63,296 nt of DNA, from positions 1 through 63,296 of the forward strand of contig JBDLJB010000012.1 in the NCBI GenBank assembly GCA_039714555.1, in the 5' to 3' direction. The DNA is from Namhaeicola sp039714555 (GTDB taxonomy: Bacteria > Bacteroidota > Bacteroidia > Flavobacteriales > Flavobacteriaceae). The position numbers and the translations under genes were made by a program. Shown piece by piece: positions 42,150-51,147 of this stretch (positions are counted from its first letter, which is position 1; every line of letters starts with the position of its first letter). The notes beneath the pieces were generated by a model. That model searched no databases, was not told the DNA's origin, and saw nothing but the letters and a program-made list of their open reading frames with translations.

Positions 42150-43505
42150 ATGGCCAAAACCAAAACTACTTTTTTTTGCCAGAATTGTGGCGCTCAATTT
42201 CCAAAATGGGTAGGTAAATGCTCTGTTTGTAATGAATGGAATACTGTTGTAGAAGAAGTGATTCAAAAAGAAGAAAAAAGAAGTTGGAAACAAAACTCTT
42301 CTACCAAAAAAGTGAGCAAAGCAATTAAAATAAAAGATATTTCTGTTTCACAAGAAGATAGAATTAACACTAATAATAATGAATTAAACAGGGTTTTAGG
42401 TGGTGGATTAGTAAATGGTTCTGTTGTACTATTAGGAGGTGAACCGGGCATAGGAAAATCTACGCTAATTTTGCAAATTGCTTTATTGATGCAAAACAAT
42501 GTTTTATATGTTTCCGGTGAAGAAAGTCAGTCTCAAATAAAATTAAGAGCTGAAAGATTGTTGGGTAAAAATGAACATTGTTTGATCTTAACTGAAACTA
42601 AAACTCAGAATATCTTTAAAAATATTGAAGAAATCAATCCGGATGTTATAGTGATCGATTCTATTCAAACATTACATACCGATTATATTGAGGCATCGCC
42701 GGGAAGTATTTCACAAATTAGAGAAACTGCTGCTGAGTTGATAAAATTTGCAAAAGAAACAAATACTCCGGTTGTTTTGATAGGTCACATAACAAAAGAT
42801 GGAGCTATTGCCGGACCAAAAATTTTAGAACATATGGTAGATGTTGTTTTGCAATTTGAAGGCGATAGAAACCATACTTACCGAATTTTACGAGCACAAA
42901 AAAATCGTTTTGGCTCTACAGCTGAGTTAGGAATTTACGAAATGCTCAATACAGGTTTACGAGAAGTTAGTAATCCGTCAGAAATATTGATCTCTGAAAA
43001 AGATTCTGATCTAACAGGTACCGCAATTTCAGCAACTTTAGAAGGTATGCGACCCTTGATGATTGAAGTTCAGGCGCTGGTTAGCAGTGCTGTTTACGGT
43101 ACACCTCAGAGATCGGCAACTGGATATAATATCAAACGACTCAATATGTTATTGGCAGTTTTAGAAAAAAGAGCTGGTTTTAGATTGGGCGCAAAAGATG
43201 TTTTTTTAAATATTGCCGGAGGTTTAAAAGTTGAAGATCCTGCTATTGATCTGGCTGTAGTTTGTGCCATTTTATCTTCAAATGAGGAGATTGCAATTCC
43301 TCAAAATGTTTGCTTTGCAGCAGAAGTTGGTTTGGCAGGAGAAATTAGAGCTGTGAACCGCATAGAACAACGTATTATAGAAGCAGAAAAGTTAGGTTTT
43401 GACAAAATTATTCTATCAAAATTTAATAAGATCAGTCAAAAATCTTTTACTATTGAAATTATTAAAGTTTCAAAAATTGAAGAAGTAGTTAGGGTGTTGT
43501 TTTAA
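42150..43505 (+). CDS. radA: DNA repair protein RadA
   Basis: RecA-like branch-migration helicase. The 451-residue protein has the N-terminal zinc finger (Cys10, Cys13, Cys24, Cys27 in CQNCGAQ and GKCSVCNEW), Walker A GGEPGIGKST (about 96-105), the RadA-specific KNRFG motif and a Lon-protease-like C-terminal domain. It follows lpxH by 37 bases and is probably cotranscribed. The next gene is convergent, 12 bases away. Confidence 0.96.
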   Translation: MAKTKTTFFCQNCGAQFPKWVGKCSVCNEWNTVVEEVIQKEEKRSWKQNSSTKKVSKAIKIKDISVSQEDRINTNNNELNRVLGGGLVNGSVVLLGGEPGIGKSTLILQIALLMQNNVLYVSGEESQSQIKLRAERLLGKNEHCLILTETKTQNIFKNIEEINPDVIVIDSIQTLHTDYIEASPGSISQIRETAAELIKFAKETNTPVVLIGHITKDGAIAGPKILEHMVDVVLQFEGDRNHTYRILRAQKNRFGSTAELGIYEMLNTGLREVSNPSEILISEKDSDLTGTAISATLEGMRPLMIEVQALVSSAVYGTPQRSATGYNIKRLNMLLAVLEKRAGFRLGAKDVFLNIAGGLKVEDPAIDLAVVCAILSSNEEIAIPQNVCFAAEVGLAGEIRAVNRIEQRIIEAEKLGFDKIILSKFNKISQKSFTIEIIKVSKIEEVVRVLF

Positions 43506-43517
43506 ATTCAATTATTT

Positions 43518-44333
43518 TTAGAATTCTTTACTTTTTTCAATAACTTTTAAACTCCAACCATCATATTGACCTTTAAATATTTCTGCATATACTTTAAGAG
43601 TCTCTGTTAATTTTATGATAGATTCCGGTTCTATAGAAGTTTTATGGGATACTTGTAACTCATAAGGGTATCTATTTTCTTTTTTAAAATTTAGAGAATC
43701 GATTGAGAAATTATATTTTTTTAACACATCAACAAGTTCATTTCTTTTTTTTAATTTATTAAAATAAAACCAATGGGTCAAGTTTCTCTTTTCAGTTAGA
43801 TCATCTCCTTCAAAAACCATTTCACTTAAAAATTGTTGGTCAATAAAAAAATCATCTGAATTGAACTCCGGATACAAGTTCTTTTTATAATAATTCCATT
43901 TTTTATCAAATTCTATAAAAATATATTTAGCAGTATTCTTAAAACTTTTATCAAATAATTCATTCAGATTTTTTCTGATCCCTAAAGTATCCTTAACATA
44001 AAATACATCCAAACCCATACATTGATAAGTTATAATGCCAACTAATCGATTTTTAGTAAGTTTATTAATAATTATTGCTGATGAATCAGAAAATGTAGAA
44101 AGTTTTTTTAATCCTTCTTCATTTGGAAAACCATTATTTAAACATCCTCTTCTAAAACTTGTCCCTACAATAAGTAAATTCTTATAATTTGGCTTTTTAT
44201 AAGCTAGATCCATGTCAATGGTGATAGACATTATTCCTTTCTTTTTCTTAACTACATAATTTATCCAATCTTCTTGAGCATAGATATTTGAAATTGTAAA
44301 AAAGAAAAATATGATGAATTTTAAATAAGACAA
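43518..44333 (-). CDS. Secreted DUF695 protein with RraB-like C-terminus
   Basis: A 271-residue protein with signal peptide (MSYLKFIIFFFFTISNIYA). The middle part matches DUF695 (EDWINYVVKKKKGIMSITID and a conserved DLAYKKPNYKNLLIVGTSF segment, in part). The last 110 residues (NLTHWFYFNKLKKRNELVDV, then SLNFKKENRYPYELQVSHK) resemble RraB, the inhibitor of RNase E, but in a secreted protein this role is unlikely. DUF695-RraB fusions occur in other bacteria; function is unknown. Confidence 0.7.
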   Translation of the reverse strand: MSYLKFIIFFFFTISNIYAQEDWINYVVKKKKGIMSITIDMDLAYKKPNYKNLLIVGTSFRRGCLNNGFPNEEGLKKLSTFSDSSAIIINKLTKNRLVGIITYQCMGLDVFYVKDTLGIRKNLNELFDKSFKNTAKYIFIEFDKKWNYYKKNLYPEFNSDDFFIDQQFLSEMVFEGDDLTEKRNLTHWFYFNKLKKRNELVDVLKKYNFSIDSLNFKKENRYPYELQVSHKTSIEPESIIKLTETLKVYAEIFKGQYDGWSLKVIEKSKEF

Positions 44334-44394
44334 ATCAAGTTGATTTAATTGTTTTTAAAATTAATGATTAAATGTCCAATTAAATATATGATTT

Positions 44395-44952
44395 TTAAAA
44401 TCTATACCCAAATGAAGTTCCTAATCTAGGAACAAATTCAAAATTATCATCACTGTCACTCGTAAATAAATTTCTTCCTATACCTGCAAAAAATTCAAAT
44501 GCAAATCCTTTTTCACTAACAAATTTGGCTCCTAAAGAAATACCAAGAGCAAAATTATTTGATTTGTTATTCGCGTTGGATTGACCTTCGATCATATCAG
44601 AATTATAATCATAGTAGTAATGATCTTCTTGAACATTATACATTCCAAAACCTTCCATAAAAAAACCTGAAGCATATTTTCTTGAAAAAAAATGTCGGTA
44701 ATATGGTGTTATTGCAAAGGTTTCATTATAATATGGGCCATCAGTATTTAAGTCATTTAAATTAACCATAATTGAAATTCCTGCAGAGGATTCTTTATTA
44801 ATTAAATATTCATAGGAAGCATCGAGGGATTTAAATATTAAAGTATTTAAAGCATTAAGTTTTAACTCGTGTAATTTTTCTTTTGTTATATCTTCTTGAG
44901 CAAAAGAATTTATAGACATGAGTAACAAGGAAATTATAATTAATTTTTTCAT
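44395..44952 (-). CDS. Outer-membrane beta-barrel protein
   Basis: A 185-residue secreted protein (signal peptide to SFAQ, near residue 18) with strand-like alternation: KYASGFFMEGFGMYNV, FALGISLGAKFVSEKGFAFEFF and a C-terminal RLGTSFGYRF, ending in F as is usual for barrel insertion. There are about eight predicted strands. No specific family function can be named. Confidence 0.72.
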   Translation of the reverse strand: MKKLIIISLLLMSINSFAQEDITKEKLHELKLNALNTLIFKSLDASYEYLINKESSAGISIMVNLNDLNTDGPYYNETFAITPYYRHFFSRKYASGFFMEGFGMYNVQEDHYYYDYNSDMIEGQSNANNKSNNFALGISLGAKFVSEKGFAFEFFAGIGRNLFTSDSDDNFEFVPRLGTSFGYRF

Positions 44953-45011
44953 AAAAATATTTTAATTATTAGATTTTATATTATCAAAAAATATACTTCG
45001 GTAAATTTACT

Positions 45012-46061
45012 TTATTTATCTTCCTTAATCAAATAAATATATACCGGAAAATGATCACTATAACCTCCTGTATAGTTATTGTTTTGAAAACTTCTAAATG
45101 GATAACCCTTATAACGCCCTGATTGAGAAATGATATATTTTGGATTATAAATACCTGCTTTATAAAATTTATAATTATTAAAATTTTTATATAAACTAAC
45201 ACATTGAAAACTCATTAATATTTGATCAAATAAATTTAATCCATCCCTATAACCCAATGTATTTAATCCATTTTTATACATGTTTTGCATTGGATTAAAT
45301 AAATTTTCATTTTCTAATTTATTAATATAACCCAAACTTTTGAGTCCTGTTTTTATACTTTCATCATTAGGGTCATCATTAAAATCGCCCATCACAATAA
45401 TTTTCGCATTTTTATTTTCATTTTTAATCTTATCCATTATTTGTTGTACAACATATGCCGCCTTTGCCCTTTTTTGATTACTTCTTATTTGTCCACCCCT
45501 TCTTGATGGCCAATGATTAACAAGAATATGAAATAGTTCGTTATCTAAAAAACCAGATACCAATAGGATATCGCGTGTAAATATTCTTTTTCCACTTTCT
45601 TCCCAAAGTTTTACTTCAAACTTTTCTTGACTAATGGGGGTAAAATATTTTTCCTGATACAATAAGGCTACATCAATTCCTCTCATATCAGGTGAATCAA
45701 AATGTATGATTTGATATTGTATATTTTTAAGATATTTTGATCTTACTAAATCTTTTAATACATCGTTATTTTCAATTTCTGCCAAACCAATTATAGTTGG
45801 TGAAGTTTTTGTTTTATCCTTTCCGATTTCTGAAATTACTCTACCCGTATTTTTAATTTTTTCCCAATATATTTTTGATGTATAATGATTTTTTCCCTTG
45901 TTTGTGAAATCCTCGTCAAAAGTTTCTGGATTGTCAATGGTGTCAAATAAATTCTCCACATTATAAAAAGCAATCGTCCTTATTTTGTAGTTTTTAGTTT
46001 GAGATTGAGGGGCTTGTATAAATAAAAACACAGTAAATAAGAACGATATAAATTGCCTCAT
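45012..46061 (-). CDS. Secreted EEP-family endonuclease/phosphatase
   Basis: A 349-residue EEP-fold protein with an N-terminal signal peptide (MRQFISFLFTVFLFIQAPQS), paralogous to 2485-3438. Visible catalytic parts: FYNVENLFDTID, GLAEIEN, VNHWPSRRGGQIRS, IIVMGDFNDDPND and GGYSDHFPVYIYL. It probably acts outside the inner membrane on extracellular DNA, RNA or other phosphoesters. It is divergent from a TonB-dependent receptor that is followed by a DUF5689 lipoprotein, with a perfect inverted repeat between them. Confidence 0.85.
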   Translation of the reverse strand: MRQFISFLFTVFLFIQAPQSQTKNYKIRTIAFYNVENLFDTIDNPETFDEDFTNKGKNHYTSKIYWEKIKNTGRVISEIGKDKTKTSPTIIGLAEIENNDVLKDLVRSKYLKNIQYQIIHFDSPDMRGIDVALLYQEKYFTPISQEKFEVKLWEESGKRIFTRDILLVSGFLDNELFHILVNHWPSRRGGQIRSNQKRAKAAYVVQQIMDKIKNENKNAKIIVMGDFNDDPNDESIKTGLKSLGYINKLENENLFNPMQNMYKNGLNTLGYRDGLNLFDQILMSFQCVSLYKNFNNYKFYKAGIYNPKYIISQSGRYKGYPFRSFQNNNYTGGYSDHFPVYIYLIKEDK

Positions 46062-46109
46062 ATAAATTCAAAAATTCTATTATATATTCCTTTAATGTCA
46101 AAAAATTTT

Positions 46110-46150
46110 AAAGGTTAACATAAATTTTTATTTTTTTTATGTTAACCTTT
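46110..46150. promoter_or_regulatory. Perfect 15-bp inverted repeat between divergent nuclease and receptor genes
   Basis: AAAGGTTAACATAAA (46110-46124) and TTTATGTTAACCTTT (46136-46150) are exact reverse complements around an 11-base T-rich loop. It lies in the 129-base divergent region, about 50 bases from the nuclease start and 41 bases from the receptor start. It may be an operator serving both genes, or an RNA hairpin. The half-sites each contain the palindrome GTTAAC. Confidence 0.7.
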
Positions 46151-46190
46151 TTCATTCTCTACAATTAACTTTTATCAACTCAACCCATAG

Positions 46191-49010
46191 ATGATGAAAT
46201 ATATTTTTTATTTATTCATATTTATCTTTTTTTCAATTTATAAAATAACCTCTCAAAATTCCAATATTTTATCAGGTATTGTAATAGATAATTATACAAA
46301 TGAATATCTGCTAAATGTCGAAATTTCAGTTGTAAATAGTGATATTAAAATCCTAACCGATAAAAATGGATTTTTTAAAATTGAAAACTTACCAGATGGT
46401 GAAAACATTATTAAAATAACTCAAAAAAGTTATACAACTAAAAAGATTCCTGTTAATAATTATGGAAATAATAAATTAATTGACCTTGGTATTATCCGCT
46501 TGACAGAAAAAATTATTGAAGATATTGATCAAGGTATCATAAGTTTAAATGAAGATGAGTTAATTGAAAATGAAAAGGGTGAATCTAATATTATTGCTGG
46601 GGTATTGGTTGCTTCTAAAGATGTCTTTTTAAAAACCGCTGCTTATGAATTTAGTCCTACATTTTTTAAGCCAAGGAACTTAGGTTCTGAATATTCAACA
46701 GTTTTACTAAATGGTGTGAATATGAATAAATTATTTAACGGCAAACCGCAATGGAGTAATTGGGGTGGTTTGAATGATGTTTTGAGAAATCAAGAATATA
46801 CTTTAAATGGTGGTCCATCAAATTTTAGTTTTAGGGGTATTGCTGGTTCAACCAATATTTCAACTCGCAGTTCTGATTATAAAAAAGGTGTAAAAATTTC
46901 ATATGCTGCATCAAACAGAAGTTATAAAGGAAGAATAATGGCAAGCTATAGCTCAGGTCTTTTGCCAATGGGTTGGGCTTATACTTTTTCGGCTTCTCGC
47001 AGATATGCTAATGAAGGATTTAGAGAGGGAACATTGTATAGTGCTAATTCATTTTTTACATCAATTGAAAAAAAACTCAATTATAAGCATAGTCTAAATT
47101 TTACAGCAATTTATGCTTCAAATATTAGAGGAAAATCATCACCAAATACTCAAGAAGTTTATGATCTAAAAGATAATAAATACAATGCTTATTGGGGAGA
47201 ACAAAACAGTACCATAAGAAATTCAAGACTCAGAAAAATTAACGAACCTATTATACAATTATCACATTTCTGGAATATCAATTCAAAAACTTCACTTCAA
47301 AGTAATATTACGTATCAATTTGGAAAAACAGGAAATACCAGATTGGATTATGGAGGTACCAACTTATTATCTAATAGTGAGGAAAGTCAAAATATTACAG
47401 TTGGCGGTAAAAATCCCGACCCTACTTATTACCAAAAATTACCTAGTTATTTTTTAAGGGATAAAGATAACCCCAATTATACCAATGCTTATCTGGCAGA
47501 ACAGGAATTTTTAAAAAATGGCCAGGTAAAATGGAATGACCTCTATGCCGCTAATCAAAATATTCTTAAAAACGGAACAAATTCAATATTTGCATTATAT
47601 GAAGATAGAAATGATGATAAACAGCTTACCCTCAATTCAATATTAAATTTAAAAATTAATGATAACTTCAATGTGAATTCAGCTGTTAGCTATCAAAAAT
47701 TAAAATCTGAAAACTTTGCAAATATGCTAGATCTTTTAGGTGGAAATGGATTTTTAGATCTTGATATTTATGCTGATAATATTGATGAAGCTCAAAGCGA
47801 TCTGCAAAACCCTAATAGAATCGTAAAAGAAAATGAACGGTTTAAATACAATTATATACTTGATATTTCGGTTATAAATGTGTTTGGGCAAACCCAATAC
47901 AATTCTAAAAAAATTGATGCTTTTGCGGCTTTAAATTATACAAATTCTAACTATCAACGAAACGGACTTTTTGAAAATGGAGCTTTTCCCGGTAATACTT
48001 CTTTAGGTAAAAGTGAAGCTTTAAATTTTAATAATTTTGGAGTAAAAACAGGTTTAACTTTTAAGTTAACCGGAAGGCATTTATTCAATGCAAATGTGGC
48101 ATATTTAACCAAAGCTCCAACTTTACAAAATTCTTTTTCAAACATCCGTGAAAACAATGACATTGTTATCGGTTTAACCGATGAAAAAATCCTTTCTTTT
48201 GATGTTGGATATTTTTTTCGTCATCCAAAAATTAATGCAAAAGTTGCTGCATACTGGATCAATTTAAAAGACCAGACAGATATTTCATTTTATTTTGCAG
48301 ATGGTTTAACTGGAATTGAAAATTCTGAAACAACTGCTTTTGTTCAAGAAGTCCTTACCGGAGTTGACAAACAAAATATTGGAGTAGAAATTGGGATTGA
48401 AATCCCAATTTTACAAACTATAAAATTTAAAGGAGTTGTTGCTGTAGGTCAGTCTATTTATAATAATAATCCTAGTTTGTATTTGACTTCTGATGATTTT
48501 ATAGAACCGTTGAATTACGGTGAAGTGTTTTTAAAAAATTATTTTGTTTCCGGTGGACCACAACATGCTTATTCTGTTGGTTTTGAATATAATAGTCCGA
48601 AATATTGGTGGTTTGGAGCAACTGGAAATTACTTTAGAAATGCTTATATAAATATTGCTCCAATTTTACGAACCAGTAATTTTTATAAAGATACAGATGG
48701 GCAACCTATAAATAATTATGATGAAGAAATAGCTCAAGAACTATTAAAACAAGAAAAATTCAAACCTTATTATTTATTAAATCTTGTAGGTGGAAAAAGT
48801 TGGAAAGTTAAAAACTATTACTTTGGTTTTTTTGCAAACGTGAGTAATCTATTGAATACTCCTTATAAAACAGGTGGTTTTGAACAATCAAGAAATGCTA
48901 ATTATCAAACATTAATAGAAGATAAAAGTAGAACATTACCCTTATTTGGACCAAAATATTGGTTTGGATATGGAACTACATTTTATACTTCGATCTATTT
49001 TAGGTTTTAA
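46191..49010 (+). CDS. TonB-dependent receptor with carboxypeptidase-like domain
   Basis: A 939-residue outer-membrane importer. After a signal peptide (residues 1-21) comes a carboxypeptidase-regulatory-like domain (SGIVIDNYTNEYLLNVEISV, about 27-105), then the plug with STVLLNGVNMNKLFNGKPQW and SNFSFRGIAGSTNISTRSS, and a long beta-barrel with many NYYFGFFANVSNLLNTPY-type strands; it ends in IYFRF. No SusD partner is present. The neighbouring secreted nuclease and DUF5689 lipoprotein suggest uptake of a nucleic-acid or phosphate-containing nutrient, which is inference. Confidence 0.88.
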   Translation: MMKYIFYLFIFIFFSIYKITSQNSNILSGIVIDNYTNEYLLNVEISVVNSDIKILTDKNGFFKIENLPDGENIIKITQKSYTTKKIPVNNYGNNKLIDLGIIRLTEKIIEDIDQGIISLNEDELIENEKGESNIIAGVLVASKDVFLKTAAYEFSPTFFKPRNLGSEYSTVLLNGVNMNKLFNGKPQWSNWGGLNDVLRNQEYTLNGGPSNFSFRGIAGSTNISTRSSDYKKGVKISYAASNRSYKGRIMASYSSGLLPMGWAYTFSASRRYANEGFREGTLYSANSFFTSIEKKLNYKHSLNFTAIYASNIRGKSSPNTQEVYDLKDNKYNAYWGEQNSTIRNSRLRKINEPIIQLSHFWNINSKTSLQSNITYQFGKTGNTRLDYGGTNLLSNSEESQNITVGGKNPDPTYYQKLPSYFLRDKDNPNYTNAYLAEQEFLKNGQVKWNDLYAANQNILKNGTNSIFALYEDRNDDKQLTLNSILNLKINDNFNVNSAVSYQKLKSENFANMLDLLGGNGFLDLDIYADNIDEAQSDLQNPNRIVKENERFKYNYILDISVINVFGQTQYNSKKIDAFAALNYTNSNYQRNGLFENGAFPGNTSLGKSEALNFNNFGVKTGLTFKLTGRHLFNANVAYLTKAPTLQNSFSNIRENNDIVIGLTDEKILSFDVGYFFRHPKINAKVAAYWINLKDQTDISFYFADGLTGIENSETTAFVQEVLTGVDKQNIGVEIGIEIPILQTIKFKGVVAVGQSIYNNNPSLYLTSDDFIEPLNYGEVFLKNYFVSGGPQHAYSVGFEYNSPKYWWFGATGNYFRNAYINIAPILRTSNFYKDTDGQPINNYDEEIAQELLKQEKFKPYYLLNLVGGKSWKVKNYYFGFFANVSNLLNTPYKTGGFEQSRNANYQTLIEDKSRTLPLFGPKYWFGYGTTFYTSIYFRF

Positions 49011-49045
49011 AGGTTAAATGATGAAATGTGGTAATATTTTAAAAA

Positions 49046-49219
49046 ATGACAGAAAAAGAATTATTCATAGAAAAGATGAAAGACACAAACACATCTAATG
49101 AACATAAAGAATTAAAGAAGCTTTTACAGGGTATAGTTGAAATAATAAAAGTAATGTCTAATGCAAAAAACTCAACTTTTAAAAAAGACCATAAACATTT
49201 CCTCATTAAAGCATTATGA
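49046..49219 (+). CDS. Possible small protein of 57 residues
   Basis: An ATG at 49046 opens 57 codons ending at TGA 49217-49219, between the TonB receptor and the DUF5689 gene on the same strand. The product is highly charged and looks helical (KELFIEKMKD, KELKKLLQGIVEIIKVM). It has no signal or membrane segment. Codon use fits the neighbours. It does not resemble any family I know. On the opposite strand a 62-codon frame also exists (49039-49227) but looks less natural. The context makes a real gene plausible, not certain. Confidence 0.45.
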   Translation: MTEKELFIEKMKDTNTSNEHKELKKLLQGIVEIIKVMSNAKNSTFKKDHKHFLIKAL

Positions 49220-49250
49220 TATAACAATATTTTAAAATTTAATAAGCATC

Positions 49251-50624
49251 ATGAAAACAATAAAATACATAAGTTTACTAACAAATTTAATTATATCCCT
49301 TTCATGCGTTCAAACCGATGATTTTGATCTTCCAAAAATTGAAATTCAAGAACCTGATATTGTAGTAAACACAACTATAAATGCTATCAAAAAAGCTTAT
49401 GATCAATCTGGTGAGAAAATTTTAACATTTGATACTAATAATGATTCCATTTTTGAATCTTTTGTTATTTCAAGTGATGAATCCGGTAATTTTTATAAAC
49501 TTTTAATCCTACAAGACAAGCATGAAAACCCTACTTCGGGTATAGAAATATTAATCGATCTAAAAACTTATTATACCAAATATAATTTTGGAAGAAAAGT
49601 GTTTATTAAAATAGCCGGAATGAGTATTACCAATGAAAACGGTAAATATAAAATGGGTTTATTAGATAGAAATCAAGTAAATGAAATACCAGAATCTTTA
49701 ATCAATGATTATATAATTCGTTCGTCTAAAACGGAAGAAATAATTCCTAAACAATTACAATTCTCTGATTTTTCAAAAGAAAATTTAAATACATATTTAC
49801 AATTAAAAAACGTTCAATTTCAATATGATGAAATAGGAAAAACTATTGCCGGAGAACCTTACGATAAATACAGCGCCGAGAGAAAACTTATTCAATGTGA
49901 TAATCAAATTACAACTACTTTAAGTACAAGTACATATGCAAAGTTTAAATCTTTTTTGATACCTGAAAAAAATGGGTTATTAAGTGCTGTATTTACTATG
50001 GATTTTTATTCAGAAAAATATGTTTTTGTATTAAATAATCTATCAACTATTGATTTTACAGATGAAAAACGTTGTGATCCATATTTTTTGAATTGTGATG
50101 GAAATACAGATAGTAATCAAATTCTTTTTTATGAAAATTTTGAAAATATTAAAAAAACTGAAGATCTTAACGATTTGGGCTGGACTAATATTAATGCCAA
50201 TTTAGGAAATGTAAAATTTAAAAAGCGCACAGTAAACACAAATGGTGTGATGCGTATTTCAGCTTACAATACTCAAGAAAATCCTTTAGAAGCCTGGTTG
50301 ATAACACCTAAAATTAATTTAGATAATACTTTAGATGCTATATTAACATTTCAAACAAACGCATCCTATGATAATGGAACAATTTTAACCGCATGGGTTT
50401 CTACTGATTTTAAAGGAGATGTTAAAAATGCAAGCTGGCAACAGCTCAATGTAAAAATTTCGGTTGGACCAACCAATACTTTTACATCAGAATTTACTAA
50501 TTCAGGAAAAATTAGTCTGAGTTGTTTAACAGGAGATGTTTATATTGCTTTTAAATATTTAGGTGGAGATCCCGGAATTACAACAACTTATGATTTGGAT
50601 AATGTGAAGATTATGGTAAAATAA
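49251..50624 (+). CDS. DUF5689 and choice-of-anchor J lipoprotein
   Basis: A 457-residue predicted lipoprotein (lipobox SLSC, cysteine near residue 19). Residues about 35-270 match DUF5689 (INAIKKAYDQSGEKILTFDT and the DYIIRSSKTEEIIPKQLQFS region, in part); the C-terminal 160 residues form a jelly-roll-like choice-of-anchor J domain (ILFYENFENI, DLGWTNINANLG, AWLITPKINLDN, TYDLDNVKI), which often binds carbohydrates or other ligands. It follows the TonB receptor and probably sits on the cell surface as its ligand-binding or degrading partner. Confidence 0.82.
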   Translation: MKTIKYISLLTNLIISLSCVQTDDFDLPKIEIQEPDIVVNTTINAIKKAYDQSGEKILTFDTNNDSIFESFVISSDESGNFYKLLILQDKHENPTSGIEILIDLKTYYTKYNFGRKVFIKIAGMSITNENGKYKMGLLDRNQVNEIPESLINDYIIRSSKTEEIIPKQLQFSDFSKENLNTYLQLKNVQFQYDEIGKTIAGEPYDKYSAERKLIQCDNQITTTLSTSTYAKFKSFLIPEKNGLLSAVFTMDFYSEKYVFVLNNLSTIDFTDEKRCDPYFLNCDGNTDSNQILFYENFENIKKTEDLNDLGWTNINANLGNVKFKKRTVNTNGVMRISAYNTQENPLEAWLITPKINLDNTLDAILTFQTNASYDNGTILTAWVSTDFKGDVKNASWQQLNVKISVGPTNTFTSEFTNSGKISLSCLTGDVYIAFKYLGGDPGITTTYDLDNVKIMVK

Positions 50625-50658
50625 GTGAATGGCTTACTAAAAGATCTCACCAATAGAT

Positions 50659-51108
50659 TTATTCTTTAATCATATAAATATGAGGTATTCCATCTTCGAG
50701 GTATCCCTCTCCTACTTTATTAAATCCGTGATATTTATAGAAATTTTTTAAATAAGTTTGGGCTCCAATCTTTATTTCTGTAGTTCTAAATATCTTTTCT
50801 ATTTGTTGAATTGATCTTTTAATTAATTCATTACCTAAACCAGTATTTCTATATTCCTTATTCACCACTACCCTACCTATAGCAGCAAATTTATAATAAT
50901 CACCAGGTTTAAATAAACGTGTATAAGCTAAAATTTGCGATGAATTTTCATCCGCTACAGCATAAAAATGATAAGCTATTTTATCTTTACCATCTAATTC
51001 AGGATAAGGGCAATTTTGCTCTACTACAAAAACATTAATACGTAATTGTAAAATATTATGAAATTCTTCTAGTGTTAATTCACTGTATTTCTTTAAAATC
51101 CATTTCAT
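50659..51108 (-). CDS. GNAT-family acetyltransferase (ElaA-like)
   Basis: A 149-residue N-acetyltransferase close to ElaA (MKWILKKYSELTLEEFHNIL, then RINVFVVEQNCPYPELDGKD). The acetyl-CoA site is IGRVVVNKEYRNTGLGNELI, matching the R/Q-x-x-G-x-G/A pattern in its NTGLG part. Substrate is unknown. It is the last gene of a minus-strand run behind the CDF transporter. Confidence 0.88.
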   Translation of the reverse strand: MKWILKKYSELTLEEFHNILQLRINVFVVEQNCPYPELDGKDKIAYHFYAVADENSSQILAYTRLFKPGDYYKFAAIGRVVVNKEYRNTGLGNELIKRSIQQIEKIFRTTEIKIGAQTYLKNFYKYHGFNKVGEGYLEDGIPHIYMIKE

Positions 51109-51147
51109 ATATTATAAAAATTATCTTAAGCTATTGATTTAATAATA

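Noticed and set aside
49039..49227. Minus-strand 62-codon frame between receptor and lipoprotein genes
   Set aside because: It overlaps the plus-strand 57-codon frame, runs against both neighbours and has a less protein-like composition.
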